From Evernia prunastri (Eukaryota; Ascomycota; Lecanoromycetes; Lecanorales; Parmeliaceae): DNA of 64,000 bases. The notes under the pieces are model-generated. The model did not search any database, was not told the DNA's origin, and saw nothing but the letters and a program-made list of their open reading frames with translations. The first letter of the stretch is position 1, and the number at the start of each line of letters is the position of its first letter. Location of the stretch: NCBI GenBank assembly GCA_003184365.1, contig NKYR01000005.1, positions 434,001 through 498,000 of the forward strand, written 5' to 3'. Of the stretch, positions 22,649-34,455 are shown piece after piece. A program made the position numbers and the translations under genes.

Positions 22649-23420
22649 GATGGAGCGTGATGGCGCTTGGGTGCGTCTCATCACTGCCTTTCCAAGGTTT
22701 CTGCCCACACTGACAACAACGCAGGGAATTTGTATCGTTGCTGTCACGGCAAGATTCTTTTACTTTCGCGTCCGGTGCTGGGATCAATACTACAAGTTCG
22801 AATGCATGGATGGGTTGGGGGTTTGGGTTGTGATGCGAGCTGGCTGGCTGGCGGGTTCTTTCTGCGATAGATTAGATAGATCACCTTAGGGACGGAATTC
22901 GATGCACTCTCCTTTACATCAATCGAAACTTCTTGCCTGTCGCGTGTGTACAATGAAAAGTCGAGATATCTCAAGTGGTTGCATTGCTAGCTGCAGACTG
23001 CCCCCACGCTCGCTCTCCAATAATGACATCCATCCCAGTGCTCCCATATTTCCATTCCTCGATGCTACTACTATCCAAGCGCTGGATTCCATCCGGCCAA
23101 ACCTCCTCTGAATTGGTGCGCGTCTCATTATTCACACCCTCCTAGTATATCACTGGCCCGATTAGAGCCGGCGCGGCTTGACCTCACTTCAGTTTTAGAA
23201 GAACCACTTCTCTGTGGTACCGTGAAGGCCTTCTTGTACTCGTATTGCGGGTTGATCATACCACGCATTCAGCGAGGAATGAGCTGAACTCCTGCTGTCC
23301 ATGTGAGTGGCTTGATGATGCTAGTAGACTAGCAGATTAGGCAAGTGGAAGGGATGCATTGGTGTCTTTCGTCAATTGGGTATCTCGCTTCTGGATAAGG
23401 CAGCAAGGGTATGTCCAAGT

Positions 23421-23422
<2 letters not shown>
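22649..23422. other. Intergenic, nothing recognised
   Basis: 3' flank of the secreted protein gene. Short ORFs on both strands look like chance. Confidence 0.5.
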
Positions 23423-23454
<32 letters not shown>

Positions 23455-23461
23455 TTTTTTT
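23423..23461 (+). repeat. Poly-T tract (31 T, one G, 7 T)
   Basis: Long T run followed by a C/T-rich stretch. Seen directly. It forces apparent poly-Phe frames that should not be taken as genes. Confidence 0.85.
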
Positions 23462-23543
23462 CCTCCCCGCCCCCTCTTCCTTTTTTCTGGCTTGTAAAAG
23501 TATGCTGTTCGGAAAATGCTATTGCTTCCGTTACCGTTACGGA

Positions 23544-23825
23544 TTAATATCCTTGCCTCGCTGAAAGGGGGTCTCCTTCCTCGAAAGAGATTGATGCAGT
23601 GTACTTGGTGTTGGATGAGGTTGTGTTGGCTGGGGGCTGTGGGCTGTAGGCTATGGGCGCTGAGGTGGAGTCGAGCGCCGGTGTTGGGCGGGTAGAGGAT
23701 GTGTGTTTCTTGATGGGATGAGCGGTAAGGTTTTGTGGGGAGGGTGGTATGAGATGAGCACTAGTTGCAGGAGATGAGCCCTGCGGCGCTATGGGGATGT
23801 ATGTATACTCCCTATAATCATTCAT
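23544..23825 (-). CDS. Possible small Pro/Ser/Thr-rich protein
   Basis: 93-aa minus-strand ORF opening MNDYREYTYIPIAPQG and then rich in Ser, Pro and Thr, with no Cys and no membrane segment. The complexity pattern is more protein-like than neighbouring chance ORFs, and the poly-T run (poly-A on this strand) lies just downstream of its stop. No family, signal peptide or splice evidence was found, so this is a weak call. Confidence 0.3.
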   Translation of the reverse strand: MNDYREYTYIPIAPQGSSPATSAHLIPPSPQNLTAHPIKKHTSSTRPTPALDSTSAPIAYSPQPPANTTSSNTKYTASISFEEGDPLSARQGY

Positions 23826-24418
23826 AGTAATCTTGGGGGTCTATCCCATGCGTTGACGGCTTTGGGTTCAATTGGTCTAGCCGTTTCACGCGACATTGTG
23901 ACTTCTTGATTAACCGGTCTTTAGGGTTGAACTTTCGGCTTCAGAGGATCAGACCTTCTGAAGAAGATTGGTTGGGATTATGAAGATGGTCTGGGCGTGT
24001 CGGGAGGTGCGCCTCCATGGAATCAATTATACTTTAGCGTTCAGCATGACAAGGGAGAAATCCCCGCCAAGCATCTCTCTCCTACTTGCAAAGGGCTGGG
24101 AGAGAGGACATCTTACCAAAGAGGCACAGGACATTTAGAGCTGTCGCATCTGTGAGTGTCTGGTATGAGTGGATTTCAACAACATTATGAACTCGGCAGG
24201 CTGTCCGGCCAATTTAGCACAACATCGTAGGGCACTTCTTTTTGCAGATGGTAGTGGTGTCCACCATTATCTACAGCAACTACATCTTCGCTTGGAAGAG
24301 CAACCATTTCATCATCTACAAGACTTGGCATGTGGAAGACGGAATTCTTCTAGATATTTGCAAATAGATACAATCGGACTAAGTTCGACCCTCTCAGTTT
24401 CCAAAATAACGTAAAGCA
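23826..24418. other. Intergenic, nothing recognised
   Basis: Spacer downstream of the minus-strand F-box-like gene. A short plus ORF at 24169-24414 is not convincing. Confidence 0.5.
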
Positions 24419-25168
24419 CTACCTCATTAGACAGTGGTACCCGTTGGCTTGTAGCGAGTGACCGGTAGCCACACTCGCCAGATACTTCTGTGGCTGGAAC
24501 TCCAGATACCGCCCCTCTTGCTGCGGGCCATCAAACCATCGCGCGGGGCCCAATTTGTCCTCCAACGCCTCGATGTACATCCTATATACCATCCTATTCC
24601 GCGCCCGCAACAGACAATACCTCGGACGCGTTATACCCATCCTCGTCGATCCGTCCGCTTGCAGCCACGGTAGCGACTCAGTGACTACGGTCACCGTGAC
24701 GACTTTGAACACCCACAGACCGCGGATTGCCCTGCGGAGCTCGTACGCGTCTAGGTCCGACCTCGTGTTCGGTTGCGAGAACTTGATGTGGCACGTGCAG
24801 TTCTGCGCGTTTGCGACCCGGAGGACGTGGTTGAAATCGATGTCGGTTCCACGATAGTGACGAGACTCTGTGGACACGTCCTTCATGTCCATGGCGATTT
24901 CAAAGTTCTGGATGAGAGACCTGTTGTGCAGAGAGGGGGGATATGGGATCTGAAGTATTCGGTCGTATCCGGTCACCGGGTCGGGACGCAAGCGCAGGAA
25001 GGCGTCGCGGTAGAGGAAGTGCTTTGCTCGCTCGTGGACGCTTTTGGAGAGGACGAGGATCCGGGTGTTTCCTGTTGCGAGACTGAGGCGGATGATCATG
25101 TCCAGGAGTTCGAGGGGTAGTAGTCCTGTGCAGAGAAATGGTGGCGGTGGGGTTGGACTTGGAGACAT
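24419..25168 (-). CDS. F-box-like hypothetical protein A
   Basis: Single-exon minus-strand ORF. I choose the in-frame ATG at 25168 (249 aa, MSPSPTPPPPFLCTGLLPLE), because the F-box-like motif LLPLELLDMIIRLSLATGN follows directly. An in-frame extension to 25336 is possible. The C-terminal segment LEDKLGPARWFD, with FQPQKYL after it, matches the end of protein B at 34456-35325 (LEPTLGPSV, then FRPQDYL), so the two are distant paralogs. Many fungal proteins pair a degenerate F-box with an uncharacterised C-terminal domain. A ubiquitin-ligase adaptor role is only implied. The frame is uninterrupted. Confidence 0.7.
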   Translation of the reverse strand: MSPSPTPPPPFLCTGLLPLELLDMIIRLSLATGNTRILVLSKSVHERAKHFLYRDAFLRLRPDPVTGYDRILQIPYPPSLHNRSLIQNFEIAMDMKDVSTESRHYRGTDIDFNHVLRVANAQNCTCHIKFSQPNTRSDLDAYELRRAIRGLWVFKVVTVTVVTESLPWLQADGSTRMGITRPRYCLLRARNRMVYRMYIEALEDKLGPARWFDGPQQEGRYLEFQPQKYLASVATGHSLQANGYHCLMR

Positions 25169-25336
25169 GATCTCGGAGGGTTCTTGGATCGAGCAAGTCA
25201 GAGGACGATTGATCGAGGGCTGAGAATCCGTGGTCAAATAGAATAATCCACACAAGCTCTCCAGACAGGTGATGAGAAGAGTCAAGTATTCGTTGATTAG
25301 TTTTGACATTTCTATCATGGGCAAAGCTTGACTCAA

Positions 25337-26950
25337 GGTCGCTCCGGGCTCGACGTTGCAGTGACTGCTCGCGAATCGGTCTTGCAGGAAGGCGGTGACG
25401 ACTATGGTCTCAAATATTCAAACCCCTTTTGGTTACGGCAACTAGCTGTCAAGGCGAATTTTGGTATAGAAAGTTGGACCGCCGCTCTTTGTGCAATTCT
25501 GTAAGATGTATGAGGCTGTGATTAGGGGAGTTGGTCAGAATGTGGTAGTCTGCATTCAAATGATTCAACGGTGATCATTACAGCGGCAGAGGGCCAAGTG
25601 ATTTATTTTCATCCTTTTATCTTCGGTAAATGGCATCTTATTTTAAATGGCATTTAAATTTAAGTGGTATTTCATTTTAAATGCCATTTTATTTTAAATG
25701 CCATTTCCTTGTGTCGATATCAGCGGTCGGTCGATCATGTATCCGCCACGCTTTGGGGGATTCCGGGTGAGGTGCAGCCATTTGAGACTTTTTGCGGCAG
25801 TTAAGTGACAGTAACACAGATGCAGCGAGAGCGGCTCGGTTACCGTGTTGGTTCAAGGTCTCGTGTAAACGTTGCGAGATCTCAAGCGGCTGAACACTCG
25901 AAGCTGGCTTCGTTATTAATGTAGATGGTTCGACTTTTTAGAGGTGAATGCTCGTGGAGCGGCTCGCATGCCACAACTACATGCGAACGTATTAGCAATG
26001 GATTTGGAGAGGAACGCGAGGGGGCTGGGAATATCTCACAACCTCTCTCACACCGCAAGACTAACTACTCGCCCCAGGGTAAATCTGTGGATCTGCTTTG
26101 GTCAATGAGACTTTTTGAGCCTTCTTGGAGACAAAAAAGAGATGTCATTGTAGATTTATGTCGAGCCTTACGAAAGGTGAATGATCAAGCATCAAGAAAA
26201 TCTATCCTTGATATAGTGATTGTAGACGTTGAGATCTAGAAGAAAACTTTTAACGACCTTTCGGGTAAGGTCATGATTATTCGAACACCTGACATTCGCA
26301 GATTGCCCGAAAAAAGCATTTTTACCATCCCGAGAGATTATATATATATCTCAACATAAGCGTGAACATCCTACTACGCAGAACTGTCATGAATCTCTTG
26401 TAGCCAGCATACAGCCAAGCTTTTCCACCAGATTGACAAGTACAAATTCGTGCGTTGGACGAAAATAATGTCGCGTATGGCCTCATGATCCAAGTCTGTA
26501 GCATCTTCATCAAATGATTGAATTGGCCGGCTGACTGTCTTTGGTTCATTCTATTCGTTGGGGGTTTCAGTGGCAGCCCGCATGCGGGGAAAGTCCTAAG
26601 GAGAACCTTTCACCCATGGGGATAACGGTCCGCACACCATATCCAGGTTCGTACGTTCCACTTGATAGTAATCCGAGGAAATATCTGATCATTCGTACTA
26701 GGTCGAGCTTATCTCACGCGGGGGCGTTCTGAGGCCATTACATCTGGATTCGATTGGCGCGTGCTACCTTCATTGTAGCTATAGAGTTGTACGCAACGTG
26801 GAGTATGATCCCAAAATTGACACATAAAATTACGACAAAAAGGTACATGGAGAACGTAAGGTCTATAAGGACTTTCACGACGGCCGCAGAATCGTGGAGA
26901 ATTGCGTCCATTGGAACTTTAGAGCTGGCGACAGGGCCAAACCTGGATCC
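25337..26950. other. Intergenic with an AT-rich hairpin-like repeat
   Basis: Apart from the repeat at 25628-25706, nothing is supported. A 104-aa plus ORF at 25925-26239 lacks coding character. Confidence 0.5.
25628..25706. repeat. AT-rich direct and inverted repeat cluster
   Basis: Units of the type ATTTTAAATGGCATTTAAA on the left and TTTTAAATGCCATTT (twice) on the right. The left and right units are reverse complements, so the segment can fold into a hairpin. Confidence 0.75.
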
Positions 26951-27628
26951 AAAGAGAGAATGCGAGCCTGTTTCAGGGCTGACATACCAGGAAAGACCAC
27001 GCACACAATGAAGCTATATCTTTCCGAGTAAGAGACAAGGAATAAATTGTTAGTGAAAGATCCCAAATATGACATCGAAGATGTGGCCGAAGTACAGTTC
27101 CAGATAGATGAAGTAGAAGGCATGAGGTATCTTGTACGAGGTCCAAAGATAGGGAAAGATATCAGCACGTCGACTACGAGATGGTCAAAGCAGCTGACAA
27201 CCCGAGGAGCAAGTTTTCCGCCATCACCCCTGCTGGTGGCGAATTCCATGAGGGGAGTGAGGTGATAAATACAAACTGCGAGAAACACGGATCAATTTGA
27301 CCGCTGCTGTATCTGCGACACCAGCGCGTAGACCCTGGTGTCACAACCCAGATGGCGATGTCTGGGCCTTTAGGGAAGGCAATGAGCGAGCCCAAGGAGC
27401 ACAAGCAAGTCACTCAGAAGGTGAGAGGCTGGCTCACCCCCCTTCGGGAGCTTGGCGCCAATGAGCGGGTTTGGAGGCTGATTTGACGTCTGTACGGAAG
27501 CTTTGGAGAAGTTTGTCAAGGAGGTTGGAGTTCCAGTCTCGGGTGAGATAAGGCTGAGGGTTCCTAAACTTGGTGGGGAAACTGCAGAGTACGAGTACCT
27601 AGATGAGACTGAGTACAATAGGAAATAA
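26951..27628 (+). pseudogene. Decayed gene of unknown product
   Basis: Coding-like stretches occur in order but are broken. MKLYLSE at 27008 runs into a TAA at 27029-27031, then the same frame continues with KDPKYDIEDVAEVQFQIDEV and GMRYLVRGPKIGKD. The signal then shifts frame near 27180 (AADNPRSKFSAITPAGGEF), stops at a TGA near 27297, resumes with QRVDPGVTTQMAMSGPLGKA and VRGWLTPLRELGANERVW, stops again near 27484, and ends with FDVCTEALEKFVKEVG in another frame and a final TAA at 27626-27628. At least three lesions make it a pseudogene. I do not recognise the family. The charged, non-repetitive pieces suggest a formerly conserved soluble protein. Confidence 0.55.
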
Positions 27629-29565
27629 TACACTGATGGTTGAATTGAGCTGTCTTAGTTGGTTAGTCGACAGGTGTGTAGTGATTTTGCAGCGTCAAAA
27701 GGATTTCAACTGAGTCTTAACCCTAGCGTTCAAAATGTATTACGTCTATTAATGTTGTTGAGAGCATGCAAAGTTGTTTAAGCAATATCATCAGCGTACG
27801 AGTTTCCCGAAGATTACCAGTAAGAAAAAAGCGTGTTCGTAATCAATTTCCTTGGCACGACTCTAAACTACGGCGAGACGCTGCCCTCCTTTAGCAATTG
27901 TACTCAATTCATTGAGCAGTCCATAGCTAAGCCGTTTGGTGTTGCCGTGTCCAGAATCATTCGTGCGCCATCGTTTAGGCATCCATCCACCAAGTAGAGT
28001 CATGTACACGGAGCAGCTGCACCCTTCAAGCTGACACAGCCGGCCATGCGGCATATCGCGACCTTCGCTCGACTTTCTGGAGAAGTCCTTCTTGGCTCGA
28101 TGTCCACGGCCTTGAACAACTCAGACGCAACCTCCTCGATCTGCAAGCCTCCCTTCACCCTTACACACGGCAAGGATTAAAGTCAATGGCAACCATGATA
28201 TGCAATGCAAGAGCATGGGATCTACATATGGTGCAACTGAGGCATTTATGATACTGTGAAGAGTACGCGCGACGTCTGAGAAGTGGGGTGCGCCACGGTA
28301 TCATCGTGCCGCTCTCTCAGCTCTCGCCATCCTTTGACTGGGTCTGATCCGGGTACACAACGTTCGAGGTGGCTTAAATCAAGAGCTTGGGCCACCGGGT
28401 GGTCCAAGCTCAGTGTTCTTGCCTATTTTCCGAGCGCCAGCCGGCTTCTTTTAGAGTGATCTATTGAGTCTCTCAGAGGCAGATCGAGAAATTAAGCTTG
28501 GATCGTCTACGCTTCTGGCGGGGTACAAGAGTACGGGCACGCTTCTGCTCGGAGCATAATAGCTTGTACAAGCACGCACCTCAGCACATTCAGCCCAGGG
28601 CCCATTCCTAGGATCTACTCTCTTGCACTGTCTTTTCCATTTCTCCGACGTCAGCGGTTGTGTACACTCAGTCACGGCAGTAAGGTGGTATGTGCTCTTA
28701 TACCGTTCAGCTTCCAGCTTCGTAATACTTTCTTGCAAAGCGGTCGAGGCATAGTGAAGTGCTCATAACGATGGAGGGCATTCATATGCAGGGCTCATTA
28801 TACAGGGTAGGGACCAAAGGCAGTGCATTAAACAGTCTCGTGCATTGGAAGGTGGGATAATGATCCGTGTGGTCAGAAATAGTGGGGTTTGCAGCCAAGC
28901 GAGATGTGCGGGAATTTGTATCTCACCAAAGTGTGTAGAGTTGTGTGTTGTGCGATTTATTCTACGTACGTATTATGTAGAGTATCTCTCTCATTTTTTC
29001 CAGCCAGCTGCATCTACGGATCTACCACACCACAACTTAATTCTTTGCTTGAGTCAATAATGCAAAGATTAATGAACTTCTTCAGCCTGGAACATCAGCC
29101 TTGATTGGCTCTGGCATTGGAGGCTCAGCCTTCGCGCCCGATGAAGGCTTGGAACTCTCTCACATGCACCTGCCAAATTCGAATCGCTGCCTCACAACAA
29201 TGACTGCAGAACCAAGAAATGAGGGTCTCAGGGCCATGCTGCACAGCACTATCAGACTACCGGAAATCACTCACGCATTGTTTCCTTCCATTCTCTCTTT
29301 GTCCCCTTTTCAGCTCACGAAATGCCTGCAATCAGAAATTTACTGCTGGGCTCACCGTGCATCTTAAAATCAGCCTACGATCTGTCAAAGATAGACATGT
29401 CTCTTCTTCAATAACGTATAAGAAAAGGGCCCCACATCCTGATCCATTGTGGCATGCGTATACAGATTTGGGACCCTCTGTATCGGCTCTTGTTACAAAT
29501 TATACCCTACTTGCTATTTAGGCTCTTTTTAAAGCTGTCTATTCATTTGATCTCTAGGCTTCGGG
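27629..29565. other. Intergenic, no supported gene
   Basis: About 1.9 kb before the ATPase. A 95-residue minus frame at 28451-28738 has mixed composition but no ATG and no clear splice sites, so it may be an exon relic. Nothing else is notable. Confidence 0.45.
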
Positions 29566-32500
29566 ATGGAGGCTTTTGAGAGTGACGGGCAAAAGCCTGG
29601 CCTTCGGTGGCATACAATCGACGAAGAAGCTCTGGACAGTATTCGCAATCCCGTCACTCATACACAAGCCACAAGTTCGCAGCTGTCGATACACAGTGTA
29701 CCTAGTAGGAGGAGTTCCATCGATCCAGGCACGATGCTTCCCATCCAGTACCGAACAGTGTTAGCGCGCTCTCCCATCATCCTACGCGTGTGCTGACCCT
29801 CCAAAAGCTCTTTCAACATCGATGAAGCCCAAGGAAAAGGTCTGGCAGACGCCAAGAAAGCGAAGGATTCCGCTACGACTGGCAAGTTTCCTTTGAGTCG
29901 TGGTATTCTGAGCTAATGATAGAGCGCCTGCAGAGTTATCTGGCCTTGAATGGCACGTTCTATCTCCGGAAGAAGTATTCACTCGACTATCTACCTCGAT
30001 TTTCAAGGGTCTCAGCAAAGAGGAGGTCAAATCTCGGTTGGTGCAGCACGGAAAGAACACACCATCTCCTCCTCCCACCCATCGCTTCGGACAGATATTT
30101 GGTTACTTCTTCAAAGGGTTCGGGTCTATCCTTCTCTTGGGCTCCATACTCGTTTTCATTTGTTGGAAGCCACTCGGAGAGCCTCCCACACAGGCAAATC
30201 TTGCACTAGCAATAGTCCTGCTTGCTGTTTTCTTCATACAAGCTGGCTTCAATGCCTGGCAAGATTGGTCTTCGTCCAAGGTCATGGCATCCATCACGAA
30301 CATGATGCCAGAGGATTGCCTGCTGCTCCGGGAAGGAACCCAAGTCACCACCGCTGCGAGCGGAATTGTCCCTGGAGATCTTTTGGTATTTAAAGCGGGG
30401 AACAAGCTACCAGCGGATGTACGCTTCGTTGATATCTCTTCTGACGCGAAATTTGACCGCTCTATTCTTACGGGTAGAGCATTTTGCTGTCTCTTTGGGG
30501 AATCGAGCTTCCACTGACCATAGTGCACAGGGGAACCATTACCTCTTTTCGGTACAGTGGATTCGACGGACGACAACTACCTTGAGACCAAGTGCATTGG
30601 AATGCAGGGCACGCATTGCGTCTCTGGTAGTGGCATGGGCGTCGTAGTAGCTACTGGCGACAAAACAGTCTTTGGACGCATTGCGAAGCTGACTAATGAG
30701 CCCAAGACTGGCATGACAACACTGGAAAGAGAGGTTCTACGCTTTGTCGTCATCATCGTGTCTATTATGCTCACTATGATCGTGCTCGTAATCATTTTAT
30801 GGTATGTGTAGGCACGTACTGGTAAGATAAGAGACTGATTTTCGCTCTAGGGCTGTCTGGCTGCGAAAAGATCATCCGTCCTGGATCAACGTCCCCACGC
30901 TGATCGTTGACTGCGTCAGTGTTGCCATCGCCTTCATTCCTGAAGGACTCCCAATAGCGCTGACCGCAAGTCTGACAATTACGGCCAACTTGATGCGCAA
31001 GAACAAGGTTTTGTGCAAGTCTTTGAAGACCGTGGAGACACTGGGTGCTGTGTCTGTCATTTGTTAGGACAAAACGGGTACCTTGACTAAAGTATGATCA
31101 ATCCAACAATGATATAAATGGAAAAGATCCTGACTGTCATCCAGAACGAGATGTCTGTTACCGAGTGCTCTATCGGCACGAAGAAGATGACCCCACAATC
31201 CGCACGCGCTGAGATGATGAAAATCCGAGATGACCACAACATCTCTACCAATGCTGTTGACCAACTAAGAGCCGTCGCAGGGCTCTGCAATTCTGGAGAG
31301 TTCGATGCCGCTACCGGCAACTTGCCCCTTCAAGAGCGAAAAATCAATGGGGACGCCACAGACAAGGCCATTTTGAGGTTCTCCGAGGGGCTAGGATCTG
31401 TATCAGAGCTTAAGCGCTTCTGGAAGAAGACCTTCGAGCTGGCATTCAATAGCAAAAACAAATTCATGATCAGGACATTCTCATTGGCTGATGCGGAGGG
31501 CTTGAAGTATACTCTTCCTCTTAGTGAAGAGTGCCACTACAGCTCAGAGGACCTGTGAGTGCGCTTTTCCCATCATTTGGCTTACGTATACTTATCTCTG
31601 TATAGACTACTCACAATCAAGGGTGTACCCGACGTCTTGATAGACCGGTGCACGCACTTTACGAGCAACTCTGGCGATACGACTTTATTGAACAGCAACA
31701 TTCGCAGCATGATTGAAGGTATCAAGGATGACTGGTCCGCTCACGGGAAGCGTGTTATCTTACTCGCGCGCAAAATTATTCCGGCTCGGCCACTTGGGAT
31801 GTCGAATGACTTCGAATCCGAAATCACGGAAAGTGTCAAGACTGGTCTGACTCTCGTCGGCCTGGTCAGCATTGTGGATCCTCCCCGAGCCGAGATCCCG
31901 GATGTAGTGCGTACATTGAGAGGAGCAGGGATTCGGATTTTCATGGTGGGTTTCCAGTCCAGAGTAATCCTCTGCTGGATCTCTGTACTAATGGCGCCTC
32001 AGGTCACTGGCGATTTTGCCCATACTGCTCAAGCAATCGCGACAGATTGCGGCATAATCAGCAATGTTCCAAGTCTTGTCAGAGACTGCAATGCTCTATC
32101 TCGTGATAACGATTCCCGACTCGTTTCGACTAAACGGGATCTTGGTCTTGAGAACACATATGGACAAGCTTCAAAGACTTCGATCGTTCTCAGCGGGCCG
32201 GAAATGATTACTTTGAACAACAATCAATGGGATCAGCTCTGCCGATATGATGAAATTGTCTTTGCGAGGACAACCCCAGAGCAGAAGCTCCGCATCGTAC
32301 GCGAATTTCAGGCTAGGAATGAGATCGTTGGTATGACTGGCGATGGTGTGAATGATGCGCCGTCTCTCAAGGCGGCAGATATCGGTATCGCTCTTGGCAG
32401 TGGCTCTGACATTGCCATCGAAGCCGCGGACATGGTCTTGCTCGAATCATTCTCTGCCATTGTTGAAGCCGTCCAGTACGGCAGGGTAGTTTTCGATAAC

Positions 32501-33375
32501 CTGAAAAAGACCATCGCATACTTGCTACCGGCAGGGTCGTTCTCTGAGTTCTGGCCTGTTATGACCAACGTCTTGTTCGGACTACCACAGGTCCTGTCAT
32601 CTTTCCTAATGATCATGATCTGGCAAGTAACTGCATCTCCGCCAACTCCCCCTTTCCCTCTTCCGGGTCATTTGCTGACTACTTCTCAGCTGCTTCACTG
32701 ACTGTGCCGCTGCTACTGTCCTCGCCTACGAAACGCCTGAAGCCGACGTCTTGCTGCGTAAACCACGCAACCCCAGAACCGATCGCTTGGTGGACTGGCG
32801 CCTGATCCTGCAGTCTTACGGCTTCATCGGCGTCCTTGAATCCTTTTCTTCTTTCGCAATGTCTTACTGGTACCTCCAGAGATCCGGCATCCCGTTCAGT
32901 GCTCTATGGTTCAAGTACGGCGCGGTGCCCGACAACGTCACGGAAGACTACTACAACGCTCGGCTTGCGGAGGCTTCTTCCATCTACTTTGTAAACCTCG
33001 TCGTCATGTACGTCTCGTTCGTTCCATAAATAAGGGCAAAATTCCGATCTCGAGGAAAGTGCTAACTTCCTCAGGCAATGGTTCAGCCTCATGTCCCTCC
33101 GCACCCGCCGCTTGAGCATCTTCCAGCATCCGCCCGCCTTCAACAAACGGACCCAGAATTTGTTGCTCTTGCCCGCGATCGCGTTCGCTCTCTGCATGGC
33201 TATCTTCTGGCTCTACATTCCGCAACTGCAGACCGTGTTGGCTACTTCGAGTGTGCCGGCCGAACACTTCTTCCTACCTGCGGCTTTTGGTATGGGGGTT
33301 TTGCTGCTGGATGAGGCGAGGAAGTTTATGGTGAGGAGGTGGCCGAGGGGTTTGGTTGCGAAATTCGCATGGTAA
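29566..33375 (+). pseudogene. P-type cation ATPase, Na+/K+-ATPase alpha-like (type IIC), with in-frame stop at the phosphorylation motif
   Basis: Ion pump of the P-type family. Inferred exons: 29566-29759, 29808-29902, 29934-30473, 30531-30801, 30851-31091, 31145-31554, 31606-31945, 32003-32622, 32690-33007, 33075-33375. They sum to 1,110 codons in one frame, the usual family length. Motifs in order: actuator loop TGE (30470-30535), PEGLP in M4, DKTGTLT at 31068-31088, KGVPDVL in the nucleotide domain, MTGDGVNDAPSLKAADIGIA in the P domain, and six C-terminal membrane segments. Codon 439 is TAG (31065-31067), exactly the residue before the catalytic Asp, where the family has Ser or Thr. Intron 29903-29933 is only 31 nt. 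Intron 32623-32689 is of GC-AG type. The gene looks disabled, but only recently. Confidence 0.8.
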
Positions 33376-34455
33376 GAGTAGCTGGACGAGGGAAGTGGGT
33401 TTGTGCTGAGACGCTGACCGGTGGGAACGTTTGTTGAAAATAGGTTGGTAGAAGTAGCGGCGGTGTACGCGTGCTTGTGCATACGCTTTGGTTCTTGTCC
33501 ATTGATTTGCAGCTTTCTGTGTTTTCGATCTTTGTGTCATACTTAGCGTGCAGGCGCTGCCGTCTATGGTCCTACAAACAGACTACATGATGTGTTTGTG
33601 CTTACGATGACATGAGATCAACAGTATATGCTTGCCCATTGAACTTCATTACGCTACGCAGCTCGGATATGCCATCTTTCAGCGATAGCAAATCCTACTT
33701 GTATATCAGAGAGGCCTTAGAGTGGAGAACTAGCAGGACACATGGTAGGTGGCGGACACTATCGTCGATGGAGTATAGACTACTGGTCTTAGGTAGCACA
33801 GAAAGCTAGCGCTGCTAGAGAGGTCCATAAAGAGTGAGCAAGGCGCAAGGGAACGATTAGGAAGAACGCGAGTGGCTGACTCCCAAGAGCAGAGTGTCTA
33901 TGATGTCGGCGAGATGTGTCACGTGATATGGAGCTCAGGTGAGGATTTCTGTTATGTATTCTTCTCGTCTTTGCTGGTACCATTGGTTGTAGAAAGATGC
34001 ATTCTGTACTTGACAAAAGCACCTTGTACGAGCCCACTTACTGTCCCTTGGGCTATGGCGAGAATGACATATCTTCAGCCAATTCAAAAAAAAAATTGAT
34101 GGCTACCTGCTATGAGAAGCAGTGCATTTGCAAGTACCTTGATACGTCATTGCTAGGAAACCAGCGATCAATGGGCAAGGCAATGGATATAAGGGTCCGC
34201 GCTGTTTTGTCAGGGCGCTTGTAGCATGTTGAGACCAATACTTCTGCTCTTTGTGTTGGTGGTATCTATGACTGTCTGCTGACACTTGCTAAGAAAGGTT
34301 CTCACTTGCCATTCTGCCCTCATCTCTAGTTCATCTGTTCATTTCATGGCAGCGACCGGGTAAAGTCACTACTTCCAGATCCTTCAATGTGGACGAGCCG
34401 TCGGAGGCCCATTGTCCCTGTATCATTCTTTCCATGTCCACAGTCTCTGGATAGT
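33376..34455. other. Intergenic, nothing recognised
   Basis: Convergent spacer between the ATPase and F-box-like protein B, acting as 3' flank for both. A nine-A run lies at about 34087. No gene was supported. Confidence 0.5.

Noticed and set aside
22428..22889. 153-aa frame overlapping the small secreted protein
   Set aside because: It overlaps in another frame, has no signal peptide, and the 105-aa frame has an ideal one.
23359..23564. Frames with poly-Phe across the poly-T run
   Set aside because: Produced by the homopolymer; no coding evidence.
24458..25120. Plus-strand frames across F-box-like protein A
   Set aside because: Antisense shadows of a clear minus-strand gene with a paralog elsewhere in the window.
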